The notes under the pieces are model-generated. The model was not told the origin of the DNA, ran no database searches, and was given only the letters and a program-made list of their open reading frames with translations. This document shows, one piece after another, positions 9,668 through 18,542 of a stretch of 64,000 bases of DNA. Source of the DNA: UBA7703 sp034926785 (GTDB taxonomy: Bacteria > Bacillota > Clostridia > Christensenellales > CAG-138); contig JAYFQU010000016.1 of assembly GCA_034926785.1 (NCBI GenBank), positions 13,540-77,539 on the forward strand, in the 5' to 3' direction. A program made the position numbers and the translations under genes. Position 1 is the first letter of the stretch. Each line of letters opens with the position of its first letter.

Positions 9668-12600
9668 TTATTGCTTGTACTTGGCAATCAGCGCGCCGAG
9701 TTCGGACTTGGAGAGCCCGAAATATTCCCGCATGTTTTCCAGCGCGTATTCCGGCCGCTTTTCAATATAGGAGCGCATACGCTTGATCTCCTGCTCCCAG
9801 GCGCTCATCGAACTGGGCTTGCCCCATTTGTTGATTTGTCGCCGCATCTCCGGGCGGATCACATCCACCATGTCGTCAAAGAGTTTTGTGGCGCGGTCGG
9901 CGTTGAAATACTTCTCTACCACCTCGACATAGCGATCTACGCAATACTCCCGCCACGCCTTGTTTTTCTTCAGGCCAATATAGATTTCAAAGTAGGTCAG
10001 CGACTGGTCAACCGACGGCACGCCGTTGGGATTAAAGTATTGCCCGATGATATCGCGCGTCGCGGTGACAAACGCAAAATCCAGATCGAAGAACACAGGC
10101 CGCCATTTCAGGCCGTAATCGGTCGTCCTCCAATACTTCTGGTTAAACATGTCGCTGTTGCAGATATAGGTCTGGGCGATGAAATAGTCCGTAAAGTACT
10201 GCACATCCACCCATTGGCTAAACTCGGCAAACACCGCGTCGTCACTTAGGTTTTCATTCTCCGCAAAGGCGCGAACACGCTTGATATCCTCGTTGCTGCC
10301 CTTGATAACCGCGCTGTTGCGGCGTATGAACTCGACCTTGTCGTTGTCTATCCCATAGTGCGTCTGCAGGAATTCGCCGTTCTGGTCCTCATTCAGATCA
10401 TACAGTCCGTTATATTCGCCATTGATGTAAACAACAACCGGGCGCGTGGCGGAGTTATCGACATACATTCCCTCGACCAGCGCGCTGGCGTAGGAATCGC
10501 GAATACGCGCGTCGTCCCAGTCCTGCCCGCCGTTTCGAACGACCAGGGCGGAGAACGTATCAAAATCATAGCCCGGCCAGAAGGGATAGGTGACGCTGCT
10601 CTGGCCATAACCGGCGCGAAGGTTGATGCTCAACGATTTTTGCGCATAGACAATGGTGCCCGCGCCCTTTGGTTTGATTCCTGCGGGAAACGAGACGCCG
10701 AGCGATCCATCCGCCTCATAGTAGGAGATATACGCAGGCCGTTCCACCTTTTTAAATTTGTCGGTCACGCTCATGACCTCATCGATTCGCTTTGGGTCGC
10801 CGTTGATGCAGACAACCGGGACGGTATGCGGCTCCTCAAACAGATAGGTTGCGGTGGTAATTTCGCTCGTACGTTTGCCGCTGACATAGGAGATAGCGCG
10901 CAGCGGCATGCTCTTGGCAAAGATCAGCGGTTCGGTATAGCGTTTGGACTTCAGCGTAGGTTCGCTTCCATCGGTGGTATAGTGAATCTCTGCGTTGGGA
11001 TCATCGCAACGGATGGTCACCGAGAACTTCTCGCTATGGTACAGCGAATAGTCGGAAAACACCGGCTGGGCCGCCACGCCGATGGTCACGTCCGAGTCGT
11101 TCTCCTCTCCGCGCGTGGCCTTTGAAAAAAATACGCGCGCAATGGAAGGATCACTCTCCACGCGTCCGCTCGTAAGTTCCGGCGCAAGCGCGCCCGTATC
11201 AAACGAATCGACTAAAACACCCTGCGCATTATACAACACGATGGTTTCGCCACCCGGAGAGATCGAGAACGGCGCGGTATCCTCTTTTTGGCGCATAGGC
11301 TTGTTGGTGCAGTCCACAACCAGATAGCCGCCTGCATCAATGGACTTGCCGGCAAAGGTATATTTCGCGGGCATGCCGGCGTTGTCGCTGAGCGTCCATC
11401 CCGTCAGATCAATCGACTGATCGGAACCGTTGTGCAGCTCAATCCAGTCATTCGCGCCGCTCTTGACTTCCTGCACAGCGGAAACCTCGCTGATAAAAAC
11501 CCCCGTATTGTCGAAACAGCCGATTTGCTCGGCTGTTTCAAATCCGTGTGCATTATCGCTGCCCGGTGTTGGGGAAGCGAAATAGCGTATGTTCTGTTCG
11601 TCGTCCAGCCCAACGGAGATATTGTCCCGGTCGATTCCCGCGAGCGAGAGACTCTCCGTTCGCATGCCGTTGAGACAGGTGAAGAATACGTCATTTTCCT
11701 CGTCGGAGAGGCTAAAGTTCGCGTGCAACTCCCCGTCTGCGCGGTTTTTGCCGGAAAGAAAGACGATTTTGCATTCGCCGGGCTGCAGCGTTATATCCGG
11801 AAACGCCCATTTATAGAGATTCGCCGCCTCATCCGAAAGGAAATATCCCAGCAGAGAAACGGGTGCGCTGGAGAAGTTCTTGACCTCTGCCCACTCCTCG
11901 CGATCGCCGTCGGAGTCGATTGCGGAGAGCGTGTTATACTTGAGCACCTCGTTGAGATGCACAGGATCACTCTTTTCCATCACCGTGATCGCAAGGTTGG
12001 TAAACGTCAACGTGCTGTTTGCGGCCTCAAAGGTTGGATACGCGGTATATACGCTTGCCCCCGACGCATCCTTAATGGCGGAGACGCCCTTCGGAATGCC
12101 GGCCTGCCAACTGATGCGGTCGATCGGGTTCCCCTGCAGATCGGAAAGCAACAGCACCGTGTCATCCTTCCCGAGGCGGAAGGGCGCGTGCATGCCCTCC
12201 TTGGCATCGCTGCCGAGGCCGGAGAGATAGATGGAGGCATAGCCGCCCGCGGGCACCGTGCCGGAGGAAATCTGCCACTTAAGCGGATTTGCCTCGTCGT
12301 CCGAAAGGCAGTAGTTCTCAAGGCCGATTGCATTCTCGCTGCTGTTATAGAGCTCTACCCAGCGGTAACCGCTTGCGTCGTCCGTCGGCATCACTTCGCT
12401 GATTGAGAGCGCGCCAAGGTTCTGCGCGGCAAAGACCGCGTCCAGCGAACCATAAATATCCCCCGTGTTCTCCGCACCGGGGGTCGGCACGCCGGAATAA
12501 CCATAGGTGCCGTCCGCCTTGCGCGCGTAGGAAACATCCGTATACAGCGGCGGGACATCCATCTGCGCCACAAGCCCGAAATAGGCATCGGTCACGAAGA

Positions 12601-12985
12601 GATAGTCCCCGCTCTTGCTCAGGCCAAAGTCGGTCACCATCGCATCCGCCGCCATATCCTCCGTCCTGCTCATGGCATAGAGGATCAGATATTCTCCCTC
12701 GCCGAGGATGGTTCCTTTGGGAAAAACGAATTTGTGCAGATCCCTGATATTATCAGAGATGCCATAGCCGGAGAGATCGATTGGGGCAGCGCCGGCGTTG
12801 TAGAGTTCAATCCAATCCGGCGTGCCAAGCGCGGCGTCCACCAGAGAGCGCTTATTGCTGGAGACAATTTCGTTTACCACGAGATCGCCCTTGCCAGCCG
12901 TTGTATCAGAACACGCAAAAAGCAGCGGCAGCAGGGCCGCGGCAAACAGGAAGATTGCGATTCTTTTGATCGGTTTCAAAGTCAT
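9668..12985 (-). CDS. surface lipoprotein with lamin-tail domains and CotH kinase domain
   Basis: 1105 residues from the ATG at 12985; an upstream TTG at 13009 is in frame but lies inside the promoter region. It has a lipoprotein signal (basic start, hydrophobic core, LLFAC lipobox). Four lamin-tail-like domains follow, each with an INEV/ISEV...WIELYN and L-x-x-Y/W-x-LSD pattern, spread over about residues 35-620. Next come a chitobiase-type segment (IHYTTDGSEPT) and a CotH domain (WPGYDFDTFSALVVRNGG, DSYASALV, RPVFFDLDFAF). CotH family members phosphorylate proteins; the target here is unknown. GAGG lies 11 nt before the ATG. It is monocistronic and probably anchored outside the membrane. 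Confidence 0.85.
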   Translation of the reverse strand: MTLKPIKRIAIFLFAAALLPLLFACSDTTAGKGDLVVNEIVSSNKRSLVDAALGTPDWIELYNAGAAPIDLSGYGISDNIRDLHKFVFPKGTILGEGEYLILYAMSRTEDMAADAMVTDFGLSKSGDYLFVTDAYFGLVAQMDVPPLYTDVSYARKADGTYGYSGVPTPGAENTGDIYGSLDAVFAAQNLGALSISEVMPTDDASGYRWVELYNSSENAIGLENYCLSDDEANPLKWQISSGTVPAGGYASIYLSGLGSDAKEGMHAPFRLGKDDTVLLLSDLQGNPIDRISWQAGIPKGVSAIKDASGASVYTAYPTFEAANSTLTFTNLAITVMEKSDPVHLNEVLKYNTLSAIDSDGDREEWAEVKNFSSAPVSLLGYFLSDEAANLYKWAFPDITLQPGECKIVFLSGKNRADGELHANFSLSDEENDVFFTCLNGMRTESLSLAGIDRDNISVGLDDEQNIRYFASPTPGSDNAHGFETAEQIGCFDNTGVFISEVSAVQEVKSGANDWIELHNGSDQSIDLTGWTLSDNAGMPAKYTFAGKSIDAGGYLVVDCTNKPMRQKEDTAPFSISPGGETIVLYNAQGVLVDSFDTGALAPELTSGRVESDPSIARVFFSKATRGEENDSDVTIGVAAQPVFSDYSLYHSEKFSVTIRCDDPNAEIHYTTDGSEPTLKSKRYTEPLIFAKSMPLRAISYVSGKRTSEITTATYLFEEPHTVPVVCINGDPKRIDEVMSVTDKFKKVERPAYISYYEADGSLGVSFPAGIKPKGAGTIVYAQKSLSINLRAGYGQSSVTYPFWPGYDFDTFSALVVRNGGQDWDDARIRDSYASALVEGMYVDNSATRPVVVYINGEYNGLYDLNEDQNGEFLQTHYGIDNDKVEFIRRNSAVIKGSNEDIKRVRAFAENENLSDDAVFAEFSQWVDVQYFTDYFIAQTYICNSDMFNQKYWRTTDYGLKWRPVFFDLDFAFVTATRDIIGQYFNPNGVPSVDQSLTYFEIYIGLKKNKAWREYCVDRYVEVVEKYFNADRATKLFDDMVDVIRPEMRRQINKWGKPSSMSAWEQEIKRMRSYIEKRPEYALENMREYFGLSKSELGALIAKYKQ

Positions 12986-13011
12986 GAAAAACAAAACCTC
13001 ACGTGGCAACC

Positions 13012-13040
13012 ATTATATCATAGCGGACGCCATATTTGAA
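13012..13040 (-). promoter_or_regulatory. predicted promoter of CotH lipoprotein gene
   Basis: On the minus strand TTCAAA (13035-13040) and a perfect TATAAT (13012-13017) are 17 nt apart. The predicted mRNA start is about 20 nt before the chosen ATG, which supports that start over the upstream TTG. Confidence 0.65.
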
Positions 13041-13113
13041 GAAAGCCGTTTTTGTTCCTAAAAATGTTACAAAATCAACACCTTGGCCTATAACCCGAAA
13101 GCACAACACGCAA

Positions 13114-13139
13114 AAACCCGCCGGAAATCCGACGGGTTT
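13114..13139 (-). terminator. intrinsic terminator after rplQ
   Basis: An inverted repeat with arms AAACCCGCCGG and CCGACGGGTTT and a 4-nt loop. On the minus strand it is followed by a short T-run (TTTGCG). It lies 20 nt after the rplQ stop and closes the ribosomal cluster. Confidence 0.8.
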
Positions 13140-13159
13140 GGTTGATGATCCTCTTGGCC

Positions 13160-13669
13160 TTAGTCGACCAGCTCGAGAACGACCATCTCCGCTGCGTCTC
13201 CGCGGCGGGGCCCGAGCTTATACATGCGCGTGTAGCCGCCCTTGCTGCCGGCTTCGGCGCGCTTGGCATACTTCGGCGCGAGATCGCGGAAGAGCTTTTC
13301 CACCACGGGATGGGTGCGTTCCTTCGTGCGCTCGGCGTATTCGCTCTTGCTTTCCTTTTTGCTCTTGGCTTCCGGAATGTCATAGACATACGCCATGATC
13401 GCGCGGCGGGCGGCGAGCTTGCTCGCTTTATCGTTGACGACATCGCGCTTCACGATCTGCGATTTCTCGTTGCGGGATTCCTTCTCTACGGTCTGGCTGT
13501 TATCGTATTCCTTGACTGCCAGCGTGATGATCTTTTCGGCAATCGAGCGGATCTCCTTGGCGCGTGCTTCGGTCGTGACAACCTTGCCGTTCCAGAGAAG
13601 CGCCGTGGTCTGATTCCTCAAAAGAGCGACTCGCTGATCAGAGGGCTTACCCAGCTTGCGGTTCGCCAT
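13160..13669 (-). CDS. rplQ: 50S ribosomal protein L17 (long form)
   Basis: The core MANRKLGKPSDQRVALLRNQTTALL is typical of L17, which lines the peptide exit tunnel. At 169 residues it exceeds the usual 112-130; the extra length is a charged segment at about residues 75-125, rich in Lys, Glu and Ser, before the conserved KGGYTRMYKLGPRRGDAAEMV end. It is the last gene of the cluster, 14 nt after rpoA and followed by a terminator. The insertion may be lineage-specific. Confidence 0.95.
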   Translation of the reverse strand: MANRKLGKPSDQRVALLRNQTTALLWNGKVVTTEARAKEIRSIAEKIITLAVKEYDNSQTVEKESRNEKSQIVKRDVVNDKASKLAARRAIMAYVYDIPEAKSKKESKSEYAERTKERTHPVVEKLFRDLAPKYAKRAEAGSKGGYTRMYKLGPRRGDAAEMVVLELVD

Positions 13670-13683
13670 TGTGCTTCCTCCTC

Positions 13684-14625
13684 TTATTCATCGTGTGCGC
13701 GAAGCGACAGACCCAGCGCACTCAGTTTTGCCTGAACTTCTTCGAGCGATTTCCGGCCGAGATTCCGAACCTTCATCATCTCTTCCTCATCACGCTGAAC
13801 GAGCTCTTCAACCGTGTTGATGCCCGCGCGCTTGAGGCAGTTGTAGGAGCGAACGGAGAGATCGAGATCCTCGATGTTCATCTCCAGAATCCGTTCCTTC
13901 TTGCTCTCTTCCTTCTCAACAAGAATTTCAACACCGACGACGTGATCGGTCAGGTTGATGAAGAGCGCCAGATGCTCGGTGAGAATCTTCGCCGCGAGGC
14001 TAGCAGCCTCGTCCGGCTTGATGCTGCCATTCGTCCAGATTTCAAGCGTGAGCTTGTCAAAGTCTGTAATCTGGCCGACGCGTGTGTTCTCGACGGTGAA
14101 GTTGACCTTCTCAATCGGGGTGTAGATCGAGTCGATGGCAATCTCGCCAATCGGCATATCATGCCGCTTGTTCCGCTCGATCGGCACATATCCGCGACCG
14201 TGCTCCAGCATGATTTCCATGTGCAGCTTGGCGTTCTTATCCAGCGTTGCAATGTGCAGTTCCGGATTGACGATCAGCACATCGGAATCCGGCAGGATGT
14301 CCTTCGCCTTGACCTCGCCCTCGCCCGCGGCGTCGATAATCACCTTCTTGGGACCGTCGCAATACATCTTGCAGCACAGTTCCTTGAGGTTGAGAATGAT
14401 CTCGGTTACGTCTTCCTTCACGCCCTCAATGATCGAGAACTCATGGAGTACGCCATCGATGCGTACGCTCGTAACCGCCACGCCTGGCAGGCTTGAGAGC
14501 AGCACGCGACGCATGGAATTGCCAAGCGTAGTGCCGAATCCGCGCTCCAACGGTTCAACGACAAACTTGCCGTAGTTGTCCGTCAGTTCAACACATTCGA
14601 GTTTGGGCTTTTCGATCTCTAACAT
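13684..14625 (-). CDS. rpoA: DNA-directed RNA polymerase subunit alpha
   Basis: The 313 residues contain both alpha domains: the N-terminal dimerisation domain (EPLERGFGTTLGNSMRRVLLSSLPG) and the C-terminal helix-hairpin-helix domain (NIEDLDLSVRSYNCLKRAG, then VRNLGRKSLEEV) that contacts UP elements and activators. It lies between rpsD and rplQ, as in Firmicutes alpha operons. Confidence 0.98.
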   Translation of the reverse strand: MLEIEKPKLECVELTDNYGKFVVEPLERGFGTTLGNSMRRVLLSSLPGVAVTSVRIDGVLHEFSIIEGVKEDVTEIILNLKELCCKMYCDGPKKVIIDAAGEGEVKAKDILPDSDVLIVNPELHIATLDKNAKLHMEIMLEHGRGYVPIERNKRHDMPIGEIAIDSIYTPIEKVNFTVENTRVGQITDFDKLTLEIWTNGSIKPDEAASLAAKILTEHLALFINLTDHVVGVEILVEKEESKKERILEMNIEDLDLSVRSYNCLKRAGINTVEELVQRDEEEMMKVRNLGRKSLEEVQAKLSALGLSLRAHDE

Positions 14626-14675
14626 TGCTTACCCTCCTTCGGTTTGTTTGTTGCGGTCCGCCAAATCTGCTTGGC

Positions 14676-15302
14676 TTACCTGGAGTAGTACTCAACGATG
14701 AGATGCTCTTCGATCGTCAAGTCGATGTCGTCGCGCGCCGGGAGTGCGACAACCTTACCGGTGAGCTTTTCGGCGTCCAGTTCGAGCCATTTCGGGATCG
14801 TTCTGGCCGCGCCCTGCTCTTTGAGGGTTTTGAAGAAATCAACGTCGTTGCTCTTCTCGCGGACGGAGACCACATCTCCGGCCTTGACGAGATAGGAAGC
14901 GATATCAACCTTCTTGCCGTTGACCAAAATATGGCCGTGCGTCACCATCTGGCGCGCCATCGGGCGGGAATCGCCAAAGTTGAGGCGGTAGGCGACGTTA
15001 TCTAGGCGGCGCTCCAAAAGCGAAAGCATGTTTTCGCCGGTGATGCCGCGCATATTGGCAGCGAGCTCATAGTACTTGCGGAACTGGGACTCCAGTACGC
15101 CGTACGCTCTGCGGACCTTCTGCTTCTCGCGAAGCTGGATGCCGTACTCGCTCTGCTTCTTTCTGCCCTGACCATGCATTCCCGGAGGGGTGTGGCGCTT
15201 GTTAATCGCGCACTTCTCGCTGAAGCAACGGTCACCCTTGAGGAAAAGTTTGGTGCCTTCTCTGCGGCATTGCCTGCAGACGGAACCCGTATATCTTGCC
15301 AT
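14676..15302 (-). CDS. rpsD: 30S ribosomal protein S4 (zinc-type)
   Basis: The 208 residues start at MARYTG; AGGAGG lies 9 nt before this ATG, and a longer open frame upstream overlaps the end of rpsK. The N-terminus has CRQC and CFSEKC, the four-cysteine zinc form. The S4 RNA-binding domain (LERRLDNVAYRLNF) follows. S4 starts 16S rRNA folding and in many bacteria represses its own operon. Confidence 0.97.
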   Translation of the reverse strand: MARYTGSVCRQCRREGTKLFLKGDRCFSEKCAINKRHTPPGMHGQGRKKQSEYGIQLREKQKVRRAYGVLESQFRKYYELAANMRGITGENMLSLLERRLDNVAYRLNFGDSRPMARQMVTHGHILVNGKKVDIASYLVKAGDVVSVREKSNDVDFFKTLKEQGAARTIPKWLELDAEKLTGKVVALPARDDIDLTIEEHLIVEYYSR

Positions 15303-15316
15303 AACGCTTTTCCTCC

Positions 15317-15724
15317 TTAAACTCTTCTGCGCTTGGGCGGGCGGCATCCGTTATGCGGGATGGGCGTCACGTCCTTGATCATGTTGACATCCAGGCCTGC
15401 GGTCTGCAGGGCGCGGATGGCCGACTCACGGCCGGAACCAGGCCCCTTGATGTAGACCTCAACGGTCTTTAAGCCATGCTCCATCGCGGCGCGCGCGGCG
15501 GTCTCGGCCGCCATCTGCGCTGCAAACGGCGTGGACTTTTTAGAGCCGCGGAAACCCAGCGAACCTGCGCTCGACCAGCTCAGAGCGTTCCCCTGCAGGT
15601 CGGTGATGGTTACGAGGGTGTTGTTGAAGGAGGAACGGATGTGCGCGGCCCCGCGCTCAATGTTCTTGCGCTCGCGGCGCTTGCGCGTGGTGGCTGTCTT
15701 TTTGACTTGCTTTGCTGCTGCCAT
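15317..15724 (-). CDS. rpsK: 30S ribosomal protein S11
   Basis: The 135 residues carry the conserved GAAHIRSSFNNTLVTITDLQG and the C-terminal DVTPIPHNGCRPPKRRRV, with a basic N-terminal tail. S11 forms part of the platform near the mRNA exit site. It is 15 nt after rpsM and 14 nt before rpsD. Confidence 0.98.
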   Translation of the reverse strand: MAAAKQVKKTATTRKRRERKNIERGAAHIRSSFNNTLVTITDLQGNALSWSSAGSLGFRGSKKSTPFAAQMAAETAARAAMEHGLKTVEVYIKGPGSGRESAIRALQTAGLDVNMIKDVTPIPHNGCRPPKRRRV

Positions 15725-15739
15725 GTTCGCTATTCCTCC

Positions 15740-16108
15740 TTACCGTTTCTTGCCGCCCTGCGAGCGCTTGGGTCCCTTGCGCGTGCGGGCGTTCTGCTTG
15801 GTGCTCTGTCCGCGAACCGGCAGGCCCTTACGGTGCCGTACGCCGCGGTAGCAACCGATCTCGATCAGTCGCTTGATGTTCATCGAGGTTTCGCGGCGAA
15901 GATCGCCCTCCACCTTGAGATTGTGGTCGATGTAGTCTCTGAGCTTCGAAACATCGCTTTCAGCGAGGTCGCGTACGCGAACGTCGGGGTCGACGCCGGT
16001 CGCGGCCAATATTTCCAAAGCGGTCCTGTGGCCGATCCCATAGATATAGGTCAAACCGTATTCGATCCGTTTGTCTCTGGGAAGGTCAACGCCAGAAATA
16101 CGTGCCAT
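15740..16108 (-). CDS. rpsM: 30S ribosomal protein S13
   Basis: The 122 residues start MARISGVDLPRDKRIEYGLTYIYGIG and end in the basic tail RTRKGPKRSQGGKKR that reaches the P-site tRNA. The central RHRKGLPVRGQ motif is intact. A 120-nt gap upstream carries a possible internal promoter. Confidence 0.98.
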   Translation of the reverse strand: MARISGVDLPRDKRIEYGLTYIYGIGHRTALEILAATGVDPDVRVRDLAESDVSKLRDYIDHNLKVEGDLRRETSMNIKRLIEIGCYRGVRHRKGLPVRGQSTKQNARTRKGPKRSQGGKKR

Positions 16109-16150
16109 ATCGTTCCTTTACCTCCGTAAAAAGTCGTAAAAATGGTGTAA

Positions 16151-16178
16151 TTTATATCAGCATCCGCTGGAAACGCAA
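16151..16178 (-). promoter_or_regulatory. possible internal promoter of the alpha operon
   Basis: In the 120-nt gap between rpmJ and rpsM, on the minus strand, TTGCGT (16173-16178) and TATAAA (16151-16156) are 16 nt apart, about 45 nt before rpsM. A small CCGCT/AGCGG hairpin lies just upstream, near 16204-16216. Together these could give the alpha operon its own transcription start. Confidence 0.45.
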
Positions 16179-16228
16179 GCACGGCAAAAGCCCGCCTGCG
16201 CAGCCGCTCCAGCGGTTTTGTTCTTGTG

Positions 16229-16342
16229 TCAGCCCTGCTTCTGCTTATGCTTGGGGTTTTCGCAGATAACCATGATGCGGCCTTTGCGCTTAATGATCTT
16301 GCACTTTTCGCAAATGGGTTTCACACTCGGTCTTACTTTCAT
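16229..16342 (-). CDS. rpmJ: 50S ribosomal protein L36
   Basis: A short gene of 37 residues: MKVRPSVKPICEKCK, then IIKRKGRIMVIC and ENPKHKQKQG. The CxxC plus Cys/His pattern is the zinc-binding form. AGGAG precedes the ATG. It occupies the usual place between infA and rpsM. Confidence 0.97.
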   Translation of the reverse strand: MKVRPSVKPICEKCKIIKRKGRIMVICENPKHKQKQG

Positions 16343-16407
16343 GGTGGTACTCCTTTCGCTTCCTATGGTGGAAAATCTTTCGTAAAAGGGCGATGCCCTC
16401 TTTCCTG

Positions 16408-16629
16408 TTAGCTCTTGCCGCGCCAGGTGATGCGCCCGCGGGACAAATCATACGGGGACAGCTCCACGGTGACCTTGTCACCCGGAAGAATCCGAATGAA
16501 GTTCATTCGGAGTTTCCCCGAAATCGTTGCGAGTATCTTGTGACCGTTCTGGAGTTTCACCTCGAACATAGCGTTCGGGAAGGAATCCGAAACGACACCT
16601 TCTACTTCAATAACGTCCTGTTTTGACAA
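16408..16629 (-). CDS. infA: translation initiation factor IF-1
   Basis: 73 residues, starting at the TTG at 16629 (read as Met), giving M-SKQDVIEVEGVV. AGGAGGG lies 5 nt before this TTG, and no Met in the reading frame upstream has such a site. The OB-fold residues (FEVKLQNGHKILATISGKLR, RILPGDKVTVELSPYDL) are conserved. IF-1 binds the ribosomal A site during initiation. The weak start codon may limit its synthesis. Confidence 0.95.
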   Translation of the reverse strand: MSKQDVIEVEGVVSDSFPNAMFEVKLQNGHKILATISGKLRMNFIRILPGDKVTVELSPYDLSRGRITWRGKS

Positions 16630-16701
16630 GCTATCCCTCCTAATTTGTCTGTGTCCGCATAACATTCGGGTCGGAATAGCACACGTAGCGCCATACTTGC
16701 C

Positions 16702-16977
16702 CTAGTTTATGTTGTAACCGAATAATTGTAACGCTTTTCGCACATCGGCGTCCAGTATTTTTTCGCCGGAATCGAGTCGTTTTGCGATTTCTTTTGCAAA
16801 ATACGGCTCAATATGCAGATGCGAGAGCTTTTTCTTCTTCGGTTTCGGGAGTTTACGCGTCTCGCCGTCACTCAGCAGCACATGACGATCGTCATACACG
16901 CCGATGATGAGAAACGCGCGTCCTTTATCATGCCCCGCGCGAGAGACGCAGACTGCGCCGATCACCGGATCGTTCAT
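16702..16977 (-). CDS. KOW-domain RNA-binding protein, L14e/L6e/L27e-like
   Basis: The 91 residues begin with a KOW-like segment (GAVCVSRAGHDKGRAFLIIGV) and contain a lysine patch (LPKPKKKKLSHLH). Genes of this kind sit between map and infA in many Clostridia. The position implies a ribosome-associated role, but the function is not established. Its ATG overlaps the map stop as ATGA. Confidence 0.8.
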   Translation of the reverse strand: MNDPVIGAVCVSRAGHDKGRAFLIIGVYDDRHVLLSDGETRKLPKPKKKKLSHLHIEPYFAKEIAKRLDSGEKILDADVRKALQLFGYNIN

Positions 16978-17753
16978 GCGCGCTCTTCCTCCTCGTGCAG
17001 GGTCAAAAGTCTCGGTTCTCCTTCGGTGATCAGCACGGTGTTTTCATAGTGTGCGGAGGGTTTCCCGTCCGCCGTCACAATCGTCCATCCATCCTTGAGC
17101 TGATAGACACGGAACGTCCCCTGATTGATCATTGGCTCAATTGCGATGGTCATCCCCGCTTCCAGGCGAGCGCCGCGCCCGAAGCGCGTGTCGTCCCAGA
17201 AATTCGGAACCTCGGGATCCTCGTGCATCTTGCGTCCGATCCCGTGCCCGACCAGTTCGCGTACTACGCCGTACCCGTTCGTCTCCGCATGCGCCTGCAC
17301 AGCCTTGGCGATGTCGGAGATGCGAAAGCCGGGCTTTGCGAACCGGATGCCTTCAAAAAAGCATTCCTTTGTCACCGTAACCAGCCGCTGCACATCTTCC
17401 GGCACATTGCCGATGAGCACCGTGCGCGCCGCGTCCCCGTGAAACCCGCCGATATAGGCGCCGACATCCAGAGACAGAACGTCTCCGTCCTTGAGCCGGT
17501 ACTTTCCGGGAATCCCGTGCACGACCTGCTCGTTCACCGAGGTGCAGATGCTTCTTGGATACCCGTTGTAGTTTAAAAACGAGGCCTCCGCGCCGTGGCT
17601 CTTAAGATAGGAAACCGCAATGTCGTCCAACTCCTCGGTGGTCATACCGATTTCGGCCGACCGGGACAGCAGGTTGAGCGTCTCCTCTACAATGCGTCCT
17701 GCCACATCCATCTTTTCGATGTCGGAGGCGGACTTGATCGTGATACCGCTCAT
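16974..17753 (-). CDS. map: type I methionine aminopeptidase
   Basis: Removes the initiator Met from new proteins. 259 residues from the ATG at 17753, which overlaps the adk stop as ATGA; an upstream in-frame start would run into adk. The pita-bread-fold metal site is present: LSLDVGAYIGGFHGD (Asp pair), GHGIGRKMHEDP (His), IAIEPM (Glu) and the final Glu in HYENTVLITE. There is no N-terminal zinc-finger extension. Confidence 0.96.
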   Translation of the reverse strand: MSGITIKSASDIEKMDVAGRIVEETLNLLSRSAEIGMTTEELDDIAVSYLKSHGAEASFLNYNGYPRSICTSVNEQVVHGIPGKYRLKDGDVLSLDVGAYIGGFHGDAARTVLIGNVPEDVQRLVTVTKECFFEGIRFAKPGFRISDIAKAVQAHAETNGYGVVRELVGHGIGRKMHEDPEVPNFWDDTRFGRGARLEAGMTIAIEPMINQGTFRVYQLKDGWTIVTADGKPSAHYENTVLITEGEPRLLTLHEEEERA

Positions 17754-18367
17754 TTTGCCAGCACCGCACAAATCTCGGCGTCTACGATGTCTATCTCGTT
17801 GTCGCCGTTTACCGTGTGCAGCAGACCTTTGTTCGCGTAATACTCAATCAAAGGTTTGGTGGAGCGCTCATACACCACAAGACGATTGCGCACGGTTTCC
17901 TCTTTGTCGTCGTCGCGCTGATAGAGCGTGGCGCCGCAGTCGCAGGTATTGTCCGGCTTTTTGGAGACATGATACGCCGCCCCGCAGGCCGGACAAATTC
18001 TCCGCCCGCTGATGCGCTGAATCAGCCGTTCCACCGGAACCTCAATGTTGATCACGGCATCGACCGCGCTGATTTTCTCCAGTGCTTCTGCCTGCGCAAG
18101 CGTGCGCGGGAATCCGTCGAAGAGAAATCCGTTTTTGCAGTCGGGTTGCTGAATCCGCTTTTTCACCATGCCGAGGATGACATCGTCCGGCACGAGTTCG
18201 CCGCGGTCAATCAGTGTTTTGGCTGCCATGCCCAGTTCGGTGCCTTCACGGATTTCGGCACGGAGCATATCCCCCGTCGAAATGTGCGCAATCTCGAATC
18301 TTGAGGCAATCTTAACAGCCTGTGTGCCTTTTCCCGCGCCTGGCGGGCCTAAGAAGATCAATTTCAT
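17750..18367 (-). CDS. adk: adenylate kinase (zinc-type LID)
   Basis: Interconverts AMP + ATP and 2 ADP. 205 residues from the ATG at 18367, with GGAGG 7 nt upstream. The P-loop GPPGAGKGTQ is at 7-16, and DGFPRTLAQAEAL is the AMP-site segment. The LID (GRRICPACGAAYHV, then NTCDCGATLYQRDDD) has four Cys, but the second pair is CxC instead of the usual CxxC. It lies between secY and map. Confidence 0.97.
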   Translation of the reverse strand: MKLIFLGPPGAGKGTQAVKIASRFEIAHISTGDMLRAEIREGTELGMAAKTLIDRGELVPDDVILGMVKKRIQQPDCKNGFLFDGFPRTLAQAEALEKISAVDAVINIEVPVERLIQRISGRRICPACGAAYHVSKKPDNTCDCGATLYQRDDDKEETVRNRLVVYERSTKPLIEYYANKGLLHTVNGDNEIDIVDAEICAVLAK

Positions 18368-18542
18368 CGCGTTACCTCCGGTCAAAGCGCGTTTCGCGTG
18401 TTGTTCGAATGCCGCTTGTTCCGTTCTGCCGGCCGCCTTGCGCCCCTGCGCCTGATTCCGCGGAACCGGCGCGCCGGCAAAATGCCGGTGCGCCTGCTCC
18501 CGAGAATTTCATTGAACAGCGATCCAGCCGACCGCGTGTTTC
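18368..18542. other. 175-bp gap between adk and secY
   Basis: Non-coding on both strands. It contains GC-rich inverted repeats, for example GGCGCGCCGGC with GCCGGTGCGCC near 18468-18492, and no clear promoter. It may be a processing or attenuation site inside the operon. Confidence 0.4.
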
